Of a stretch of 64,000 bases of DNA, positions 16,907-26,596 are shown one piece after another; the stretch's first letter is position 1; the number at the start of each line of letters is the position of its first letter. The stretch is from assembly GCF_030865425.1 (NCBI RefSeq), contig NZ_JAVFCB010000006.1:186001-250000 (forward strand). The letters are read 5' to 3'. Both the position numbers and the translations under genes were made by a program. The DNA is from Microbacterium capsulatum (lineage in GTDB: Bacteria; Actinomycetota; Actinomycetes; Actinomycetales; Microbacteriaceae). The notes below the pieces were generated by a model. It made no database searches. It was not told where the DNA came from and saw only the letters and a program-made list of their open reading frames with translations.

Positions 16907-18430
16907 ATGAGGCTCCACGAGCTCGTCACCGCGACCGGGGAGGCCGCCGCCACCTCGTCGCGGCTGGCCAAGATCGATGCGCTCGCGCGACTGCTGCGCA
17001 GCGCTTCGCGGGATGAGATCGTCCCCCTGGTCGGGCTGCTCCTCGCCTCACCGCGGCAGGGCCGGCTCGGCGTCGGCTGGCGCGGGATCACCGCGATCGA
17101 GGCCGCACCGGCGAGCGAGGCGACGCTGACGATCGAGGACGTCGACGCGGCGTTGGACGACCTCGCGGGCACGGCCGGATCCGGCTCCGCGGCCGCGCGC
17201 ACCGCGCTGCTGACCGGCCTTGCGGCTCGGGCGACGGCCGAGGAGTGGGACTTCCTGGCCCGGGCGATGCTGGGCGAGCTGCGCACGGGTGCGCTGGCCG
17301 GAGTGCTGCTCGACGCGATCGCCCGTGCCTCGGATCGCCCTCCGGCCGCCGTCCGCCGGGCGGCGATGCTCTCCGGCGACCTCGGCGAGACCGCGCTGAT
17401 CGCGCTCACCGGCACCCCGCAGGAGCTGGACGCGGTCGGCCTCGTGGTCGGCCGGCCGGTGCTGCCGATGCTCGCCGCGACCGCCGCGACCCCGACCGCG
17501 GCACTCGAGATCACCGGCGAGGCCTCGGTCGAGTACAAGCTCGACGGCGCGCGGATCCAGGTGCACCGGCACGGCGACGAGGTCGGCGTCTTCACACGCA
17601 GTCTCGCCGACGTCACGCACCGGCTGCCCGAGATCGTCGAGATCGTGCGGGCCCTCCCCGCGCACGACCTCATCCTCGACGGCGAGACGCTCTCGCTCGA
17701 CGAGGACGGGGGCCCGCGGCCGTTCCAGGAGACGATGTCACGGTTCGGCGCCGACGTGGCCCGCGAGCTGGTCCTGCGGCCGTGGTTCTTCGACCTGCTG
17801 CACGTCGACGGCCGCGACCTCATCGACGAGCCGCTCGCCGTCCGGCTGGCCGAGCTCGACCGGGTCGCCGGCGCGTGGCGGATGCCCGGCGTCGTGACGG
17901 ACGACCCGGACGCGGCCGAGCGGCTCTCCCGGGAGGCTCTCACCGCCGGGCACGAGGGCGTCGTCGTCAAGGCGATCGACGCGCCCTACGCCGCGGGCCG
18001 GCGCGGGAAGTCGTGGGTCAAGGTCAAGCCGGTGCTCACCTACGACCTCGTCGTGCTCGGCGCCGAATGGGGGTCCGGCCGGCGCCGCGGCTGGCTGTCG
18101 AATCTGCACCTCGGCGCTCGGGACCCCGACGGCGAGTTCGGCGAACCCGGCGGGTTCGTCATGGTCGGCAAGACCTTCAAGGGCCTCACCGACGAGCTGC
18201 TGCGCTGGCAGACCGAGACCTTCCCCGCGCACGAGGCGGACCGTACGGAGTGGGCGGTGCACCTGCGCCCGGAGCTCGTCGTCGAGATCGCGATCGACGG
18301 CGTGCAGCGCTCGCCCCGCTACCCGGGCGGGATCGCGCTGCGCTTCGCCCGGGTGAAGCACTACCGGCCCGACAAGACCGCGGCCGAGGCCGACACCATC
18401 CAGACCCTGCGCGCGCTGCTGCGGGGCTGA
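16907..18430 (+). CDS. lig: ATP-dependent DNA ligase
   Basis: A 507-residue ligase that seals nicks using ATP. The N-terminal helical domain (1-200) is followed by motif I, EYKLDGARIQ with adenylated K211, then DGETLS (motif III), GHEGVVVKA (motif IV), SWVKVKP (motif V) and an OB-fold domain. This is the LigB/archaeal-like form of actinobacteria, a second ligase beside NAD-dependent LigA. GAGAAT lies 6 bases before the ATG and no ribosome-binding site is seen, so the mRNA may be leaderless. Confidence 0.93.
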   Translation: MRLHELVTATGEAAATSSRLAKIDALARLLRSASRDEIVPLVGLLLASPRQGRLGVGWRGITAIEAAPASEATLTIEDVDAALDDLAGTAGSGSAAARTALLTGLAARATAEEWDFLARAMLGELRTGALAGVLLDAIARASDRPPAAVRRAAMLSGDLGETALIALTGTPQELDAVGLVVGRPVLPMLAATAATPTAALEITGEASVEYKLDGARIQVHRHGDEVGVFTRSLADVTHRLPEIVEIVRALPAHDLILDGETLSLDEDGGPRPFQETMSRFGADVARELVLRPWFFDLLHVDGRDLIDEPLAVRLAELDRVAGAWRMPGVVTDDPDAAERLSREALTAGHEGVVVKAIDAPYAAGRRGKSWVKVKPVLTYDLVVLGAEWGSGRRRGWLSNLHLGARDPDGEFGEPGGFVMVGKTFKGLTDELLRWQTETFPAHEADRTEWAVHLRPELVVEIAIDGVQRSPRYPGGIALRFARVKHYRPDKTAAEADTIQTLRALLRG

Positions 18431-18835
18431 GCCCGCCGGATTCCCGGACTTCGCCCCGCAAGCGCCACCGCGGGCCGAAAGCGCACCCACGGGACGCAAG
18501 CGCGCCCGGCCCGAAGACATTCGCAAGCTCGGAGATGTGCAGCCTGTTCTGACAGATCCGGCGAATCCGTCCGAAGATCGCGTACAACTCCGAGCGATCA
18601 GCTCGCACACGACGGTCGGCCGGGCCCCGCCACCGTCGCCCACCGGCCTTCCCCTGCGGCCGACCGTCGATAGAATGAACGCGTCCGGCGCCCCGCGCGT
18701 CACCCGCTCCCGTGCGCCGGTGCTCGAAAAAGGGGCACGAAGCCCGCAGCGCACGACGCCGAAGACGGCGGCGGCACGCTCCGGCGAGACACATACGGAT
18801 CCTTCTTCCGTTGTCGTCTCGAAAGGACGTTTCGC
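18431..18835. other. 405-base intergenic region
   Basis: It contains three 19-base repeats (listed separately) and a TAGAAT box near 18674 with no good minus-35. GAAAGGAC precedes the next start. No ORF with convincing codon use was found. Confidence 0.5.
18460..18516. repeat. three direct 19-bp repeats
   Basis: AAGCGC recurs at 18460, 18479 and 18498, each followed by a related 13-base stretch of the type cnccnCGGGnCG. The spacing is exactly 19 bases. Confidence 0.6.
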
Positions 18836-20482
18836 ATGCCCTCCGTCTCCGCGCACGTCGCGCTCACCCTCGCCCAGCACATCGACGCCGTCTTCGGCGT
18901 GATGGGCAACGGCAACGCCTACTTCCTCGACGCGATCGAGAAGCAGACCGACTCCGCCTTCACCGCCGTCCGGCACGAGCAGGGCGCGGTCGTCGCGGCC
19001 GACGCCCACTTCCGCGCCTCCGGCCGGATCGCCGCCGCCACGAGCACCTACGGCGCCGGCTTCACGAACACCCTCACCGCCCTCGCCGAATCGGTGCAGG
19101 CGCACATCCCGCTCGTCCTCGTCGTCGGCGACGAGCCCACCTCCGGCCCGCGCCCCTGGGACGTCGACCAGATCGCGCTCGCCTCCGGCGTCGGCGCGCG
19201 CACGTACACGGTGGGCCGGGCGGACGCCGCGGCGACCACGATCATCGCGATCGAGCACGCGCTGACCTACCGCGTGCCGGTCGTCCTGGCGATCCCCTAC
19301 GACGTCGCCGCGCTCGAGGCGGGCGAGGTCCCGGTGGCGCCGAAGCCGCGCGTCCCCGCGCCGCTCGAGGCGAAGGGCGAGTTCGCCGAGGGCATGCTGG
19401 ACCGGATCGCCGCGGCGCTGCGCTCCGCGAAGCGTCCGGTCCTGCTCGCGGGCCGCGGTGCGTGGCTCGCCGGCGCGGGCGAGGCCCTCGGCGCGCTGGC
19501 CGAGGCCACGGGCGCCCTCACCTCCTCCTCCGCGCTCGGTCGCGGGGTCTTCCCGGACGCGCGGTACGACCTCGGCGTGACCGGCGGCTTCGGCGCCGAG
19601 GGCGCCATGGACCTCATCCGCACCGCCGACGTCGCGGTCGTGTTCGGCGCCTCGCTGAACCAGTTCACGATGCGCTTCGGCGCGCTGTTCGCGCCGGACA
19701 CGCAGGTGTTCCAGATCGACGTCGCACCCGCCGCGACCCATGCGCACGTGGGCGGCTTCGTCCGCGCCGACGCCCGGATCGCCGCCGAGGCGCTGGTGTC
19801 GCGGCTCGTCGGGAACGCCGGATCCGGCTGGCGCGAGAGCGTCGACGTCGCCGCCGCGCGCGCCTACGAGCCCGGCGACGAGCTCGCCGCGGACGGCCGC
19901 CTCGACCCGCGTTCCGCCGCGCGCCGCATCGCCGAGCTGCTGCCGGAGGACCGCGTCGTCGTCTCGGACGGCGGGCACTTCATCGGCTGGGCGAACATGT
20001 ACTGGCCGGTGGCGTCTCCCGACCGGATGATGATGATCGGCACGGCGTTCCAGGCGATCGGCCAGGGCTGGCCGAGCGTCGTGGGCGCCGCTCGCGCGCG
20101 GCCCGAGGCCACGGTCGTGCTCACCTCGGGCGACGGCGGAGGCCTGATGGCGATCGCCGACCTGGAGTCCGCGGTGCGCTCCGCCGGCGGCCGCGGCGTC
20201 GCCGTGATCTGGAACGACGCCGCGTACGGCGCCGAGGTCAACCTCTACGGCCTCAAGGGCCTCGCCCGCGAGCCCATGCTCATCCCGCAGGTCGACTTCG
20301 CCGCGTTCGCCGGCGCGGTCGGCGCCGAGGGCATCGTCGTGCGCACGCTCGCCGACCTCGACCGCCTCAGGACCTGGGCGCAGGAGGATCCGATCACCCG
20401 GCGCTTCCTCGTGCTGGACCTGCGGATCTCCGGCGACGTCATCGCGCCCTACCAGCAGGAGATCATCCGGGTGAACTCCTGA
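18836..20482 (+). CDS. thiamine-diphosphate-dependent enzyme (acetolactate-synthase-like)
   Basis: A 548-residue member of the ThDP enzyme family with the three-domain layout of acetolactate synthase and oxo-acid decarboxylases. E48 in VRHEQGA activates ThDP. The PP domain shows GDGGGLMAIADLES followed by IWNDAAYG, the magnesium and ThDP motif. The central domain is FAD-type in fold, but I see no basis for claiming FAD. GAAAGGAC precedes the ATG. It stands alone, so the substrate cannot be given; acetolactate synthase large subunits are normally longer and paired with a small subunit. Confidence 0.85.
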   Translation: MPSVSAHVALTLAQHIDAVFGVMGNGNAYFLDAIEKQTDSAFTAVRHEQGAVVAADAHFRASGRIAAATSTYGAGFTNTLTALAESVQAHIPLVLVVGDEPTSGPRPWDVDQIALASGVGARTYTVGRADAAATTIIAIEHALTYRVPVVLAIPYDVAALEAGEVPVAPKPRVPAPLEAKGEFAEGMLDRIAAALRSAKRPVLLAGRGAWLAGAGEALGALAEATGALTSSSALGRGVFPDARYDLGVTGGFGAEGAMDLIRTADVAVVFGASLNQFTMRFGALFAPDTQVFQIDVAPAATHAHVGGFVRADARIAAEALVSRLVGNAGSGWRESVDVAAARAYEPGDELAADGRLDPRSAARRIAELLPEDRVVVSDGGHFIGWANMYWPVASPDRMMMIGTAFQAIGQGWPSVVGAARARPEATVVLTSGDGGGLMAIADLESAVRSAGGRGVAVIWNDAAYGAEVNLYGLKGLAREPMLIPQVDFAAFAGAVGAEGIVVRTLADLDRLRTWAQEDPITRRFLVLDLRISGDVIAPYQQEIIRVNS

Positions 20483-20490
20483 CGGGCCCG

Positions 20491-20596
20491 CGCCCGCCTC
20501 GGAAAACGGAGAGCTCCGTCGGCGTGTCGCTCTCTGGCGGGAACGACACGCCGCCGATCCGTCTCCCCCTCTCCGTTTTCCGACGGTAGGCGGGCG
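20491..20596. terminator. nested palindrome between converging genes
   Basis: Three nested inverted pairs: CGCCCGCC/GGCGGGCG (20491-20498, 20589-20596), CGGAAAACGGAGAG with its complement (20500-20513, 20569-20582) and GGCGTGTCG/CGACACGCC (20521-20529, 20544-20552). It lies 8 bases after the ThDP gene stop and before the ureD end. It is likely a bidirectional terminator. Confidence 0.65.
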
Positions 20597-20632
20597 GCCG
20601 GACGGGCGGACGGACAGGAGCACCCCTCGGGC

Positions 20633-21424
20633 TCAGGACGGGCGGGGCAAGGCGGCGGGGATTCCGAGGGGTCCGGCCCGACGCGGCAGAGGCCGAGGCG
20701 ATCCCGTCCCCGCGGCGACCGCGCGCCAGGCCCGCCAGGTCTCCGGCAGCGGGGACAGATGGGTCTCGGCTCCGAGGAACCGGACCAGGCTGCCCTCCCC
20801 CTCCAGCTGGAGGACGGGAAGACCCGGCGCGCCGGACTCCGCTGGCTCGTCGTCCGCCCGCCGCCCGTAGAGCGCGATCGCGTCGAGTACGCGGTGCTCG
20901 CCGAGCACGCCGGGGGTCCCCTCGCCGCCGCCGATCCGAAGCTCCTCGACGAGGAGCGGCCGGCCCTCGGCGACGACGCGCGACCGGTTCGTCAGCCGTC
21001 CGCCGGTCTCACCGTGCCGGCCGAGCACGAGCGTCTCCCGCAGGCACGCCACCGCCCCCGCACCGAGCCGGATCCGCGACTCCCGCGTCACATCGGATCC
21101 GTCGGCGGCGATGAACGGCAGCCCGGCCCAGAGCAGCCTCGCCCCGGCTTCGACGACGATGTCGGCGGTCCAGGACGACGCCCGCCCGTCCGCGTCGTAG
21201 GCGACGGTGCCGCCGACGTCCTCGAGCTCGAGCGTGCAGCCCTCCCCCACGTGGATCTCCACGCGCACGTGATCGCCGCCGAGCAGCAGGGCGCCGCCCG
21301 CGACGAGCACGACCCTGGCGCGGTCCGCACCCCGCTCCACGGCCCGGGGCGCGAGGTGCCCGGTCCGCAGGTCGAGGGCGGCCCGGTCGGGGCGCCGCTC
21401 GATGCGCACGACGGTGGTCTGCAT
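20633..21424 (-). CDS. ureD: urease accessory protein UreD
   Basis: A 263-residue UreD/UreH, the scaffold that with UreF and UreG delivers nickel and CO2 to apo-urease. It shows the long beta pattern with central WAGLPFIAADG and ETLVLGRHGE. The ATG at 21424 lies 14 bases after the ureG stop. A longer in-frame start would overlap ureG and is rejected. It is the last gene of the urease operon and converges with the ThDP gene across a nested palindrome. Confidence 0.92.
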   Translation of the reverse strand: MQTTVVRIERRPDRAALDLRTGHLAPRAVERGADRARVVLVAGGALLLGGDHVRVEIHVGEGCTLELEDVGGTVAYDADGRASSWTADIVVEAGARLLWAGLPFIAADGSDVTRESRIRLGAGAVACLRETLVLGRHGETGGRLTNRSRVVAEGRPLLVEELRIGGGEGTPGVLGEHRVLDAIALYGRRADDEPAESGAPGLPVLQLEGEGSLVRFLGAETHLSPLPETWRAWRAVAAGTGSPRPLPRRAGPLGIPAALPRPS

Positions 21425-21438
21425 GGGTGCTTCGGCGG

Positions 21439-22281
21439 TCAGTGCGCGTGCGGGGCGTGCCCGACGTGGTCGGATCCGGCGTGGTCGGGTTCGGCATGGT
21501 CGTGCGAGTGCGCCGCGCCGGCCTCGCCGTGGCTGTGCACGTACCCGCCGTTCTCGTCGGCGTGGAAGTGCGGCGCCATCGGGCCTGGATCCTGCGGGGC
21601 GTGCTCCCCGGCCCGGTGCGCGGCGAGCAGCGTCCGCACCCAGTCCGCGAGCCGGGCGACCGAGTCCGCGTCGTGGCGGGACAGCGCGAGCACCGCGCCG
21701 CCCTCCCGCGCGTGCTCGGCGTCGGCGACCATCTGGGCGACGTCGACCTCGACATAGGGCGCGAGATCGGTCTTGTTGACGACCAGCAGATCGGCGCGGG
21801 CGATCCCGGGCCCGCCCTTGCGCGCGACGTCGCCGCCGCCTGCGACGTCGAGCACGAAGATCTGCGCGTCCACGAGCGCCGGCGAGAAGGTCGCCGTGAG
21901 GTTGTCGCCGCCGCTCTCCACGAGCACGACGTCGAGCGGGGAGAAGTCGCGCTCGAGGTCCTCGACGGCGAGGAGGTTCATCGTGACGTCGTCGCGGATC
22001 GCGGTGTGCGGGCACGCGCCGGTCTCGACGGCCCGGATCCGCTCGGGATCCAGCACCCCTGCGGAGCGCAGGAAGCGAGCATCCTCGTCGGTGTAGATGT
22101 CGTTCGTGATCACGCCCAGGCGCAGCTCGTCGGCGAGGGTGCGGCAGATCGTCGCGATAAGCGAGCTCTTGCCGGTGCCGACGGGCCCGGCGACGCCGAG
22201 ACGGAGGGAACGGGCGGGCCCCTCGACCGGCTGCTGAGCCTGTCGAAGCACGGGGACCGATGTGACGGGGTTCTCAGGCAC
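21439..22281 (-). CDS. ureG: urease accessory GTPase UreG with His-rich C-terminal tail
   Basis: GTPase driving nickel insertion into urease. Walker A is GPVGTGKSS (32-40), and the nickel-binding Cys-Pro-His motif is at 90-92 (ETGACPHTA). At 280 residues it is longer than the usual 200-230. About 43 residues are added at the C-terminus (238-280), containing 12 His. The N-terminal segment [11 protein letters not shown] is the translation of a GCTTCGACAGGCTC repeat. The tail may store nickel or zinc. It overlaps ureF by eight bases. Confidence 0.94.
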   Translation of the reverse strand: MPENPVTSVPVLRQAQQPVEGPARSLRLGVAGPVGTGKSSLIATICRTLADELRLGVITNDIYTDEDARFLRSAGVLDPERIRAVETGACPHTAIRDDVTMNLLAVEDLERDFSPLDVVLVESGGDNLTATFSPALVDAQIFVLDVAGGGDVARKGGPGIARADLLVVNKTDLAPYVEVDVAQMVADAEHAREGGAVLALSRHDADSVARLADWVRTLLAAHRAGEHAPQDPGPMAPHFHADENGGYVHSHGEAGAAHSHDHAEPDHAGSDHVGHAPHAH

Positions 22282-23023
22282 GGAACAACCTCCGGGTCGT
22301 GGCGGCGTGGGATTCTGCCCACTCCTCCGATTGCGGGCAGCCGTTCGCCGGGATGGCGGACGGCTCGGTGATCTCGGTCAGGCGGGCCACGCGCGGCTCG
22401 GCCGCGGCGCACGCCTCGAACGCCCACGATGCGGTGACCAGCGGATCCATCGGCGCGAGTTTGAGGAGAGCGGCGACCACGGCCTGCGCCTCGTCGTAGA
22501 GGACGAGGCGGACGGCGGCGTCCGCGGGCATGCCGGTGGCGGCGGCGACCGCGCCGACGACGACGCCCCTCGAGGGCGCGATCGGTGCGAGGAAGGCGAG
22601 GAACGCGCTCGGCCACACCGCCCCCGCCATCCGCTGCAATCCGCGGGCGAGCAGCCGCGAGGACGCGCGCTGCGCCGGGCTCGGCGTCCGAGCCGCCCAC
22701 TCGTCCTCGATCTCGGCGACCGCCGACGCCCACTCCGCCGGATCCCGCTCGAGCGCCACGGCCCGCGTCACCACCGCGACCGCGGCCTCGATCTCGGCGA
22801 CCGTGCGCAGCCGGCCGTGCAGGTAGGCCCTGGCCCGGTCGGCCGGCATCCCGCCCTGCAGCGCAGGCTCGAGGCCGCCCGAGTTCACGAGTCCGCCGAT
22901 CGGGGTCCGCGAGTCCGCGAGCATGAGCGCCACGACGGGCCAGTGTTTGTCAGCCTCGGGCCGGCCGGGCCGGTGCCTGTCGGCCTCGGGCCGGCCGGGC
23001 CGGGCAGCAGATTCCGCATCCAT
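22274..23023 (-). CDS. ureF: urease accessory protein UreF
   Basis: A 249-residue all-helical accessory protein that gates UreG in the maturation complex. It shows the family pattern around [12 protein letters not shown] and SGGLEPAL. The N-terminus carries a 10-residue tandem repeat, [10 protein letters not shown] then [10 protein letters not shown], from a 30-base DNA duplication. The ATG at 23023 is used; a GTG at 23029 in frame is possible. It follows ureC by 11 bases and overlaps ureG by eight. Confidence 0.9.
   Translation of the reverse strand: MDAESAARPGRPEADRHRPGRPEADKHWPVVALMLADSRTPIGGLVNSGGLEPALQGGMPADRARAYLHGRLRTVAEIEAAVAVVTRAVALERDPAEWASAVAEIEDEWAARTPSPAQRASSRLLARGLQRMAGAVWPSAFLAFLAPIAPSRGVVVGAVAAATGMPADAAVRLVLYDEAQAVVAALLKLAPMDPLVTASWAFEACAAAEPRVARLTEITEPSAIPANGCPQSEEWAESHAATTRRLFRA
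22948..23003. repeat. 30-bp tandem duplication in ureF
   Basis: Two near-identical units starting TGTCAGCCTCGGGCC (22948) and TGTCGGCCTCGGGCC (22978). The period is 30 bases, so the reading frame is kept. Confidence 0.75.
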
Positions 23024-23034
23024 GGTCACGCCGC

Positions 23035-24738
23035 TCAGAACATCGTGTAGAGCTGGGCGAGGGGCAGGACCGACACCGGGGCCGGCTCCACGCGCTCGCC
23101 GTCGATCGAGATGTCGAAGGTGTCCGGCCGGATGTCGATCGCGGGCAGGGCGTCGTTATTGCGCATCTGCGCCTTGCCGACGCCGCGGGTCGCAGCGAGC
23201 GGCAGCAGCCGCCGGCGCAGCCCGAGCCGCCCGGCGAGACCGTCGTCGAGGGCGGCCGGCGAGACGAAGGTCACGGAGCGCTCCGCCCCGATCGCGTCGC
23301 CGAACGCGGGGCGCATCAGCACCGGCTGCGGGGTCGGGATCGACGCGTTCGGATCGCCGAGCGCCGCCCACGCGATCGTGCCGCCCTTGATCACGAGCGA
23401 CGGACGGATCCCGAAGAACCGTGGATCCCAGAGCACCAGGTCCGCCAGCCTGCCCGGCTCGACGGATCCGATCTCGTGATCCACCCCGTGCGCGATCGCC
23501 GGGTTGATCGTGTACTTCGCGACGTACCGGCGGGCCCGGTCGTTGTCGGCCCGCTCCGATGCGGAGAGCTTGCCGCGGCGCGCCTTCATCACGTGCGCGA
23601 CCTGCCAGGTGCGCGCGATGACCTCGCCGATCCGCCCCATCGCCTGCGCGTCGGAGGAGGTGATCGAGATCGCGCCGAGGTCGTGCAGCACGTCCTCCGC
23701 CGCGATCGTGGTGGCCCGGATCCGGGACTCCGCGAACGCGAGGTCCTCGGGCACGGAGGGGTTCAGGTGGTGGCACACCATGAGCATGTCGAGGTGTTCG
23801 GCGACCGTGTTGACCGTGTGCGGCAGGGTCGGGTTCGTGGATCCGGGGATCACGTGCGGCAGCCCGGCGAGGCGCAGGATGTCCGGCGCGTGCCCGCCGC
23901 CCGCACCCTCGACGTGGAAGGCGTGGATCGACCGCCCGCCGATCGCGGCGATCGTGCTCTCCACGAAGCCCGATTCGTTGAGCGAGTCGGAGTGCAGCGC
24001 GACCTGCAGCCCGTGCTCGTCGGCGGCGCGCAGCGCGGCGTCGATCGCGGCGGGTGTGGACCCCCAGTCCTCGTGCACCTTGTAGCCGGCGGCCCCGGCG
24101 AGCGCCTGCTCGCGAAGCCCCTCGGCCGAGACCGTATTGCCCTTGCCGAGCAGCAGCACATTGACCGGCAGGGCGTCGAGAGCCCGGTGCATCCGCTCGA
24201 GGTGCCAGGCGCCCGGGGTGACGGTCGTGGCCTTGGATCCCTCGGACGGCCCCGTTCCACCGCCGACGATCGTCGTGATGCCGGTCGCAAGCGCCTCGTG
24301 GATCTGCGACGGCGAGAGCAGGTGCACGTGCGAATCGATCGCGCCGGCGGTGAGGATCCGGCCCTCGCCGGAGATCACGTCGGTCGACGGGCCGATGCGC
24401 AGGTCGGGATGCACGCCGTCCGCGATGTCGGGGTTGCCGGCCCGACCGAGGGCGACGATCCGCCCGTCCCGGATGCCGACATCGGCGCGGATGATCCCCC
24501 ACCAGTCCAGCACGACGACGTTGGTGATAACGGTGTCGGGTGCGCCCTCGCGGCGGGTCGTGGTGCCCTGCGCCATGGACTCGCGGATCGACTTGCCGCC
24601 GCCGAACACGGCCTCCTCGCCGCCGAACGTGCGATCCTCCTCGATCTCGATCCAGAGGTCGGTGTCGGCGAGGCGCAGCTGGTCGCCGACCGTCGGTCCG
24701 TACAGGGCCGCGTAGGCGGCGCGGGAGATCTCGACCAT
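23035..24738 (-). CDS. ureC: urease subunit alpha
   Basis: A 567-residue catalytic subunit that hydrolyses urea to ammonia and carbamate at a di-nickel site. All ligands are present with a constant offset of 3 to the Klebsiella enzyme: H137 and H139 (HVH), K220 (GYKVHEDWG, carbamylated), H249, H275 and D363. The active-site flap is [19 protein letters not shown] with H323. ureB ends one base upstream. A complete, normal enzyme. Confidence 0.97.
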   Translation of the reverse strand: MVEISRAAYAALYGPTVGDQLRLADTDLWIEIEEDRTFGGEEAVFGGGKSIRESMAQGTTTRREGAPDTVITNVVVLDWWGIIRADVGIRDGRIVALGRAGNPDIADGVHPDLRIGPSTDVISGEGRILTAGAIDSHVHLLSPSQIHEALATGITTIVGGGTGPSEGSKATTVTPGAWHLERMHRALDALPVNVLLLGKGNTVSAEGLREQALAGAAGYKVHEDWGSTPAAIDAALRAADEHGLQVALHSDSLNESGFVESTIAAIGGRSIHAFHVEGAGGGHAPDILRLAGLPHVIPGSTNPTLPHTVNTVAEHLDMLMVCHHLNPSVPEDLAFAESRIRATTIAAEDVLHDLGAISITSSDAQAMGRIGEVIARTWQVAHVMKARRGKLSASERADNDRARRYVAKYTINPAIAHGVDHEIGSVEPGRLADLVLWDPRFFGIRPSLVIKGGTIAWAALGDPNASIPTPQPVLMRPAFGDAIGAERSVTFVSPAALDDGLAGRLGLRRRLLPLAATRGVGKAQMRNNDALPAIDIRPDTFDISIDGERVEPAPVSVLPLAQLYTMF

Positions 24739-24739
24739 G

Positions 24740-25081
24740 TCAGCGCCCCTCTGCCGGAGAGGGCACGGGGCGGATCGCGATGCCGGGGACCCGGCGGGCG
24801 CCGCGCAGGGCGACCGCGGCGAGCTCGCGGCTCGCCCCCGGTTCGAAACGCTGCGACGTGCCCGAGGGGATGTCGAGCCGGAAGCCCTGCGCGCGCTCCC
24901 GGTCGAACTCGAGCGCCGGGTTCACGTCGGGGAGGTGGATGTGCGAGCCGATCTGGATCGGCCGGTCGCCGGTGTTGCGGAAGACCAGGACGATCCGCTC
25001 GTCGGGGCCGCGATCCGCATTCAGTACGTGCACGCCCTCGGCGACGCGGATCGCGCCGGGGCCGTTCGCTCCTGCCAGCAT
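24740..25081 (-). CDS. ureB: urease subunit beta
   Basis: A 113-residue structural subunit of urease. It shows the family motif [18 protein letters not shown] and the C-terminal beta core ending before residue 113. It is separate from ureA, as in most bacteria. It lies 10 bases after ureA and one base before ureC. Confidence 0.95.
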   Translation of the reverse strand: MLAGANGPGAIRVAEGVHVLNADRGPDERIVLVFRNTGDRPIQIGSHIHLPDVNPALEFDRERAQGFRLDIPSGTSQRFEPGASRELAAVALRGARRVPGIAIRPVPSPAEGR

Positions 25082-25091
25082 GCGGGCTCCT

Positions 25092-25394
25092 TCAGGCGAT
25101 CGGGTCGTGGATCGTGACGAGCTTGCGGCCGTCGGGGAACATCGCCTCGACCTGCACGTCGGGGATCATCTCGGCGACGCCGTCCATCACCTGGTCCCGG
25201 GTGAGCACGCGCCGGCCCTCGGCCATGAGGTCGCTGACGAGGGCGCCCTCGCGGGCCCGCTCGACGACCCAGGTGGCGAGCAGGGCGACGGCCTCGGGGT
25301 GATTCAGGCGCACGCCGCGGGACAGCCGGTCGCGGGCGACCATGCCGGCGACCGCGAGCAGCAGCTTCTCCGTGTCGGACGGGGTCAGGTTCAT
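25092..25394 (-). CDS. ureA: urease subunit gamma
   Basis: A 100-residue gamma subunit opening with the conserved [13 protein letters not shown] and ending near [19 protein letters not shown] precedes the ATG. It is the first gene of the operon; a GATACT box at 25415-25420 (minus strand) may be its minus-10. No nickel- or nitrogen-regulator site could be identified with confidence in the 141-base gap shared with the PhzF gene. Confidence 0.95.
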   Translation of the reverse strand: MNLTPSDTEKLLLAVAGMVARDRLSRGVRLNHPEAVALLATWVVERAREGALVSDLMAEGRRVLTRDQVMDGVAEMIPDVQVEAMFPDGRKLVTIHDPIA

Positions 25395-25535
25395 CGGCGT
25401 GCCTCTCCGCGACCAGTATCTTCAGGCCGCGTCACCGGCCCGTTTCTGCCATGTGTCCAGTGTGTTTCCTGGGTCTGGGGATCGTCTAGGTCTCCGGCCC
25501 GCCCCGCGCGGGATCCGCAGCCCTAGGCTCGAGCC

Positions 25536-26426
25536 ATGACCGCCGCGCCCGCACCCGAGATCCTCCGCTACGCCGCCTTCGCCGCCTCGCCGGACGGCGG
25601 CAACCCGGCCGGGATCGTCCTCGATGCCGGGGCGCTCGACGACGCCGGGATGCTGCGGATCGCGGCGGAGATCGGCTACCCGGAGACCGCGTTCCTGCTC
25701 GGCCGCGAGGACGGCGACGGATCCGGCGACGGATCCGCCGATAGCGACCGGCGCTACCGGATCCGGTACTGGTCGCCCGCCGCGGAGGTCCCGTTCTGCG
25801 GGCACGCCACGGTGGCCACCGCCGTCGTGCTCGCCGAGCGCGAGGGGCCCGGCGCGATGGTCTTCGACACCCCGGTCGGCGAGATCGCCCTCACCGCGAC
25901 CACGACGGCGGAGGGCACCGCGGTCGCGTTCACGAGCGTCGAGCCGGCGCAGCGGGAGCTGGATCCGGACGTCCTCGCCCGCCTGCTCGACCTGCTGGGG
26001 CTCGTCCCCGAGGACCTGGACCCCGCCTACCCGCCCCGGGAGTCGTTCGCCGGCAACTGGCACCCCGTGCTCGTGCTGCACGACGCCACGGTCTTCCACC
26101 AGTTCCGCTTCGCCCCGGCTCCGGTCGCGGCGCTGATGCGCGAGCGGGGCTGGACCGGCACCGTCACGGTGCTGCACGCGGTCGGCGACGGCGAGCTGCT
26201 CGCGCGCAACCTCTTCCCGGTCGGCCGGATCACCGAGGATCCCGCGACGGGCTCGGCGGCCGCCTCGACGGGCGCCTACCTGCGCGGGATCGACCGCGTT
26301 CCCGCCGACCGCACCGTGCGGATCCACCAGGGCGCGCACGTCGGCCGCCCGAGCCTGCTCACGGTGAGGATCCCGGAGTCCGGCGGCATCGTCGTCTCCG
26401 GCGGCGCGACGCCGATCCCCGGCTGA
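25536..26426 (+). CDS. PhzF-family isomerase/epimerase
   Basis: A 296-residue protein of the diaminopimelate-epimerase-like PhzF fold. The general acid-base E50 is in IGYPETAFL. CGHATVATA and EDPATGSAA mark the two halves. The true reaction of most members is unknown. A TAGGCT box (25524-25529) ends 6 bases before the ATG and no ribosome-binding site is seen, so the mRNA is probably leaderless. A short Asp/Gly/Ser-rich insert lies near residues 65-70. It is divergent from the urease operon but probably unrelated in function. Confidence 0.9.
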   Translation: MTAAPAPEILRYAAFAASPDGGNPAGIVLDAGALDDAGMLRIAAEIGYPETAFLLGREDGDGSGDGSADSDRRYRIRYWSPAAEVPFCGHATVATAVVLAEREGPGAMVFDTPVGEIALTATTTAEGTAVAFTSVEPAQRELDPDVLARLLDLLGLVPEDLDPAYPPRESFAGNWHPVLVLHDATVFHQFRFAPAPVAALMRERGWTGTVTVLHAVGDGELLARNLFPVGRITEDPATGSAAASTGAYLRGIDRVPADRTVRIHQGAHVGRPSLLTVRIPESGGIVVSGGATPIPG

Positions 26427-26477
26427 GACCCGGGTCTCTCCCCGTTCTCCGGCTCCTCACCCAGACCTGCGCCTCCG

Positions 26478-26579
26478 ACCGTGTCCCACTTTCGGTCGTG
26501 ATCTGCCCTGTTTCAGAGCAGAAAGTGGGACACGGTACGGAGAAAACGGGACACACGGTACGGAGAAGACGGGACACGG
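26478..26579. terminator. palindrome with tandem tail between converging genes
   Basis: ACCGTGTCCCACTTTC (26478-26493) is perfectly inverted at 26521-26536. It is followed by two tandem units of the type ACGGTACGGAGAARACGGG. It lies between the PhzF gene and the monooxygenase gene, both ending here. Confidence 0.6.
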
Positions 26580-26596
26580 TCGGTGGCGGCGTGACC

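Noticed and set aside
17738-20623. 961-codon open frame on the minus strand
   Set aside because: It spans the ligase and ThDP genes on the other strand and has low-complexity translation; both opposite genes have intact active sites.
26478-26579. Insertion-sequence end or small mobile element
   Set aside because: No transposase, no target duplication and a convergent gene boundary fit a terminator better.
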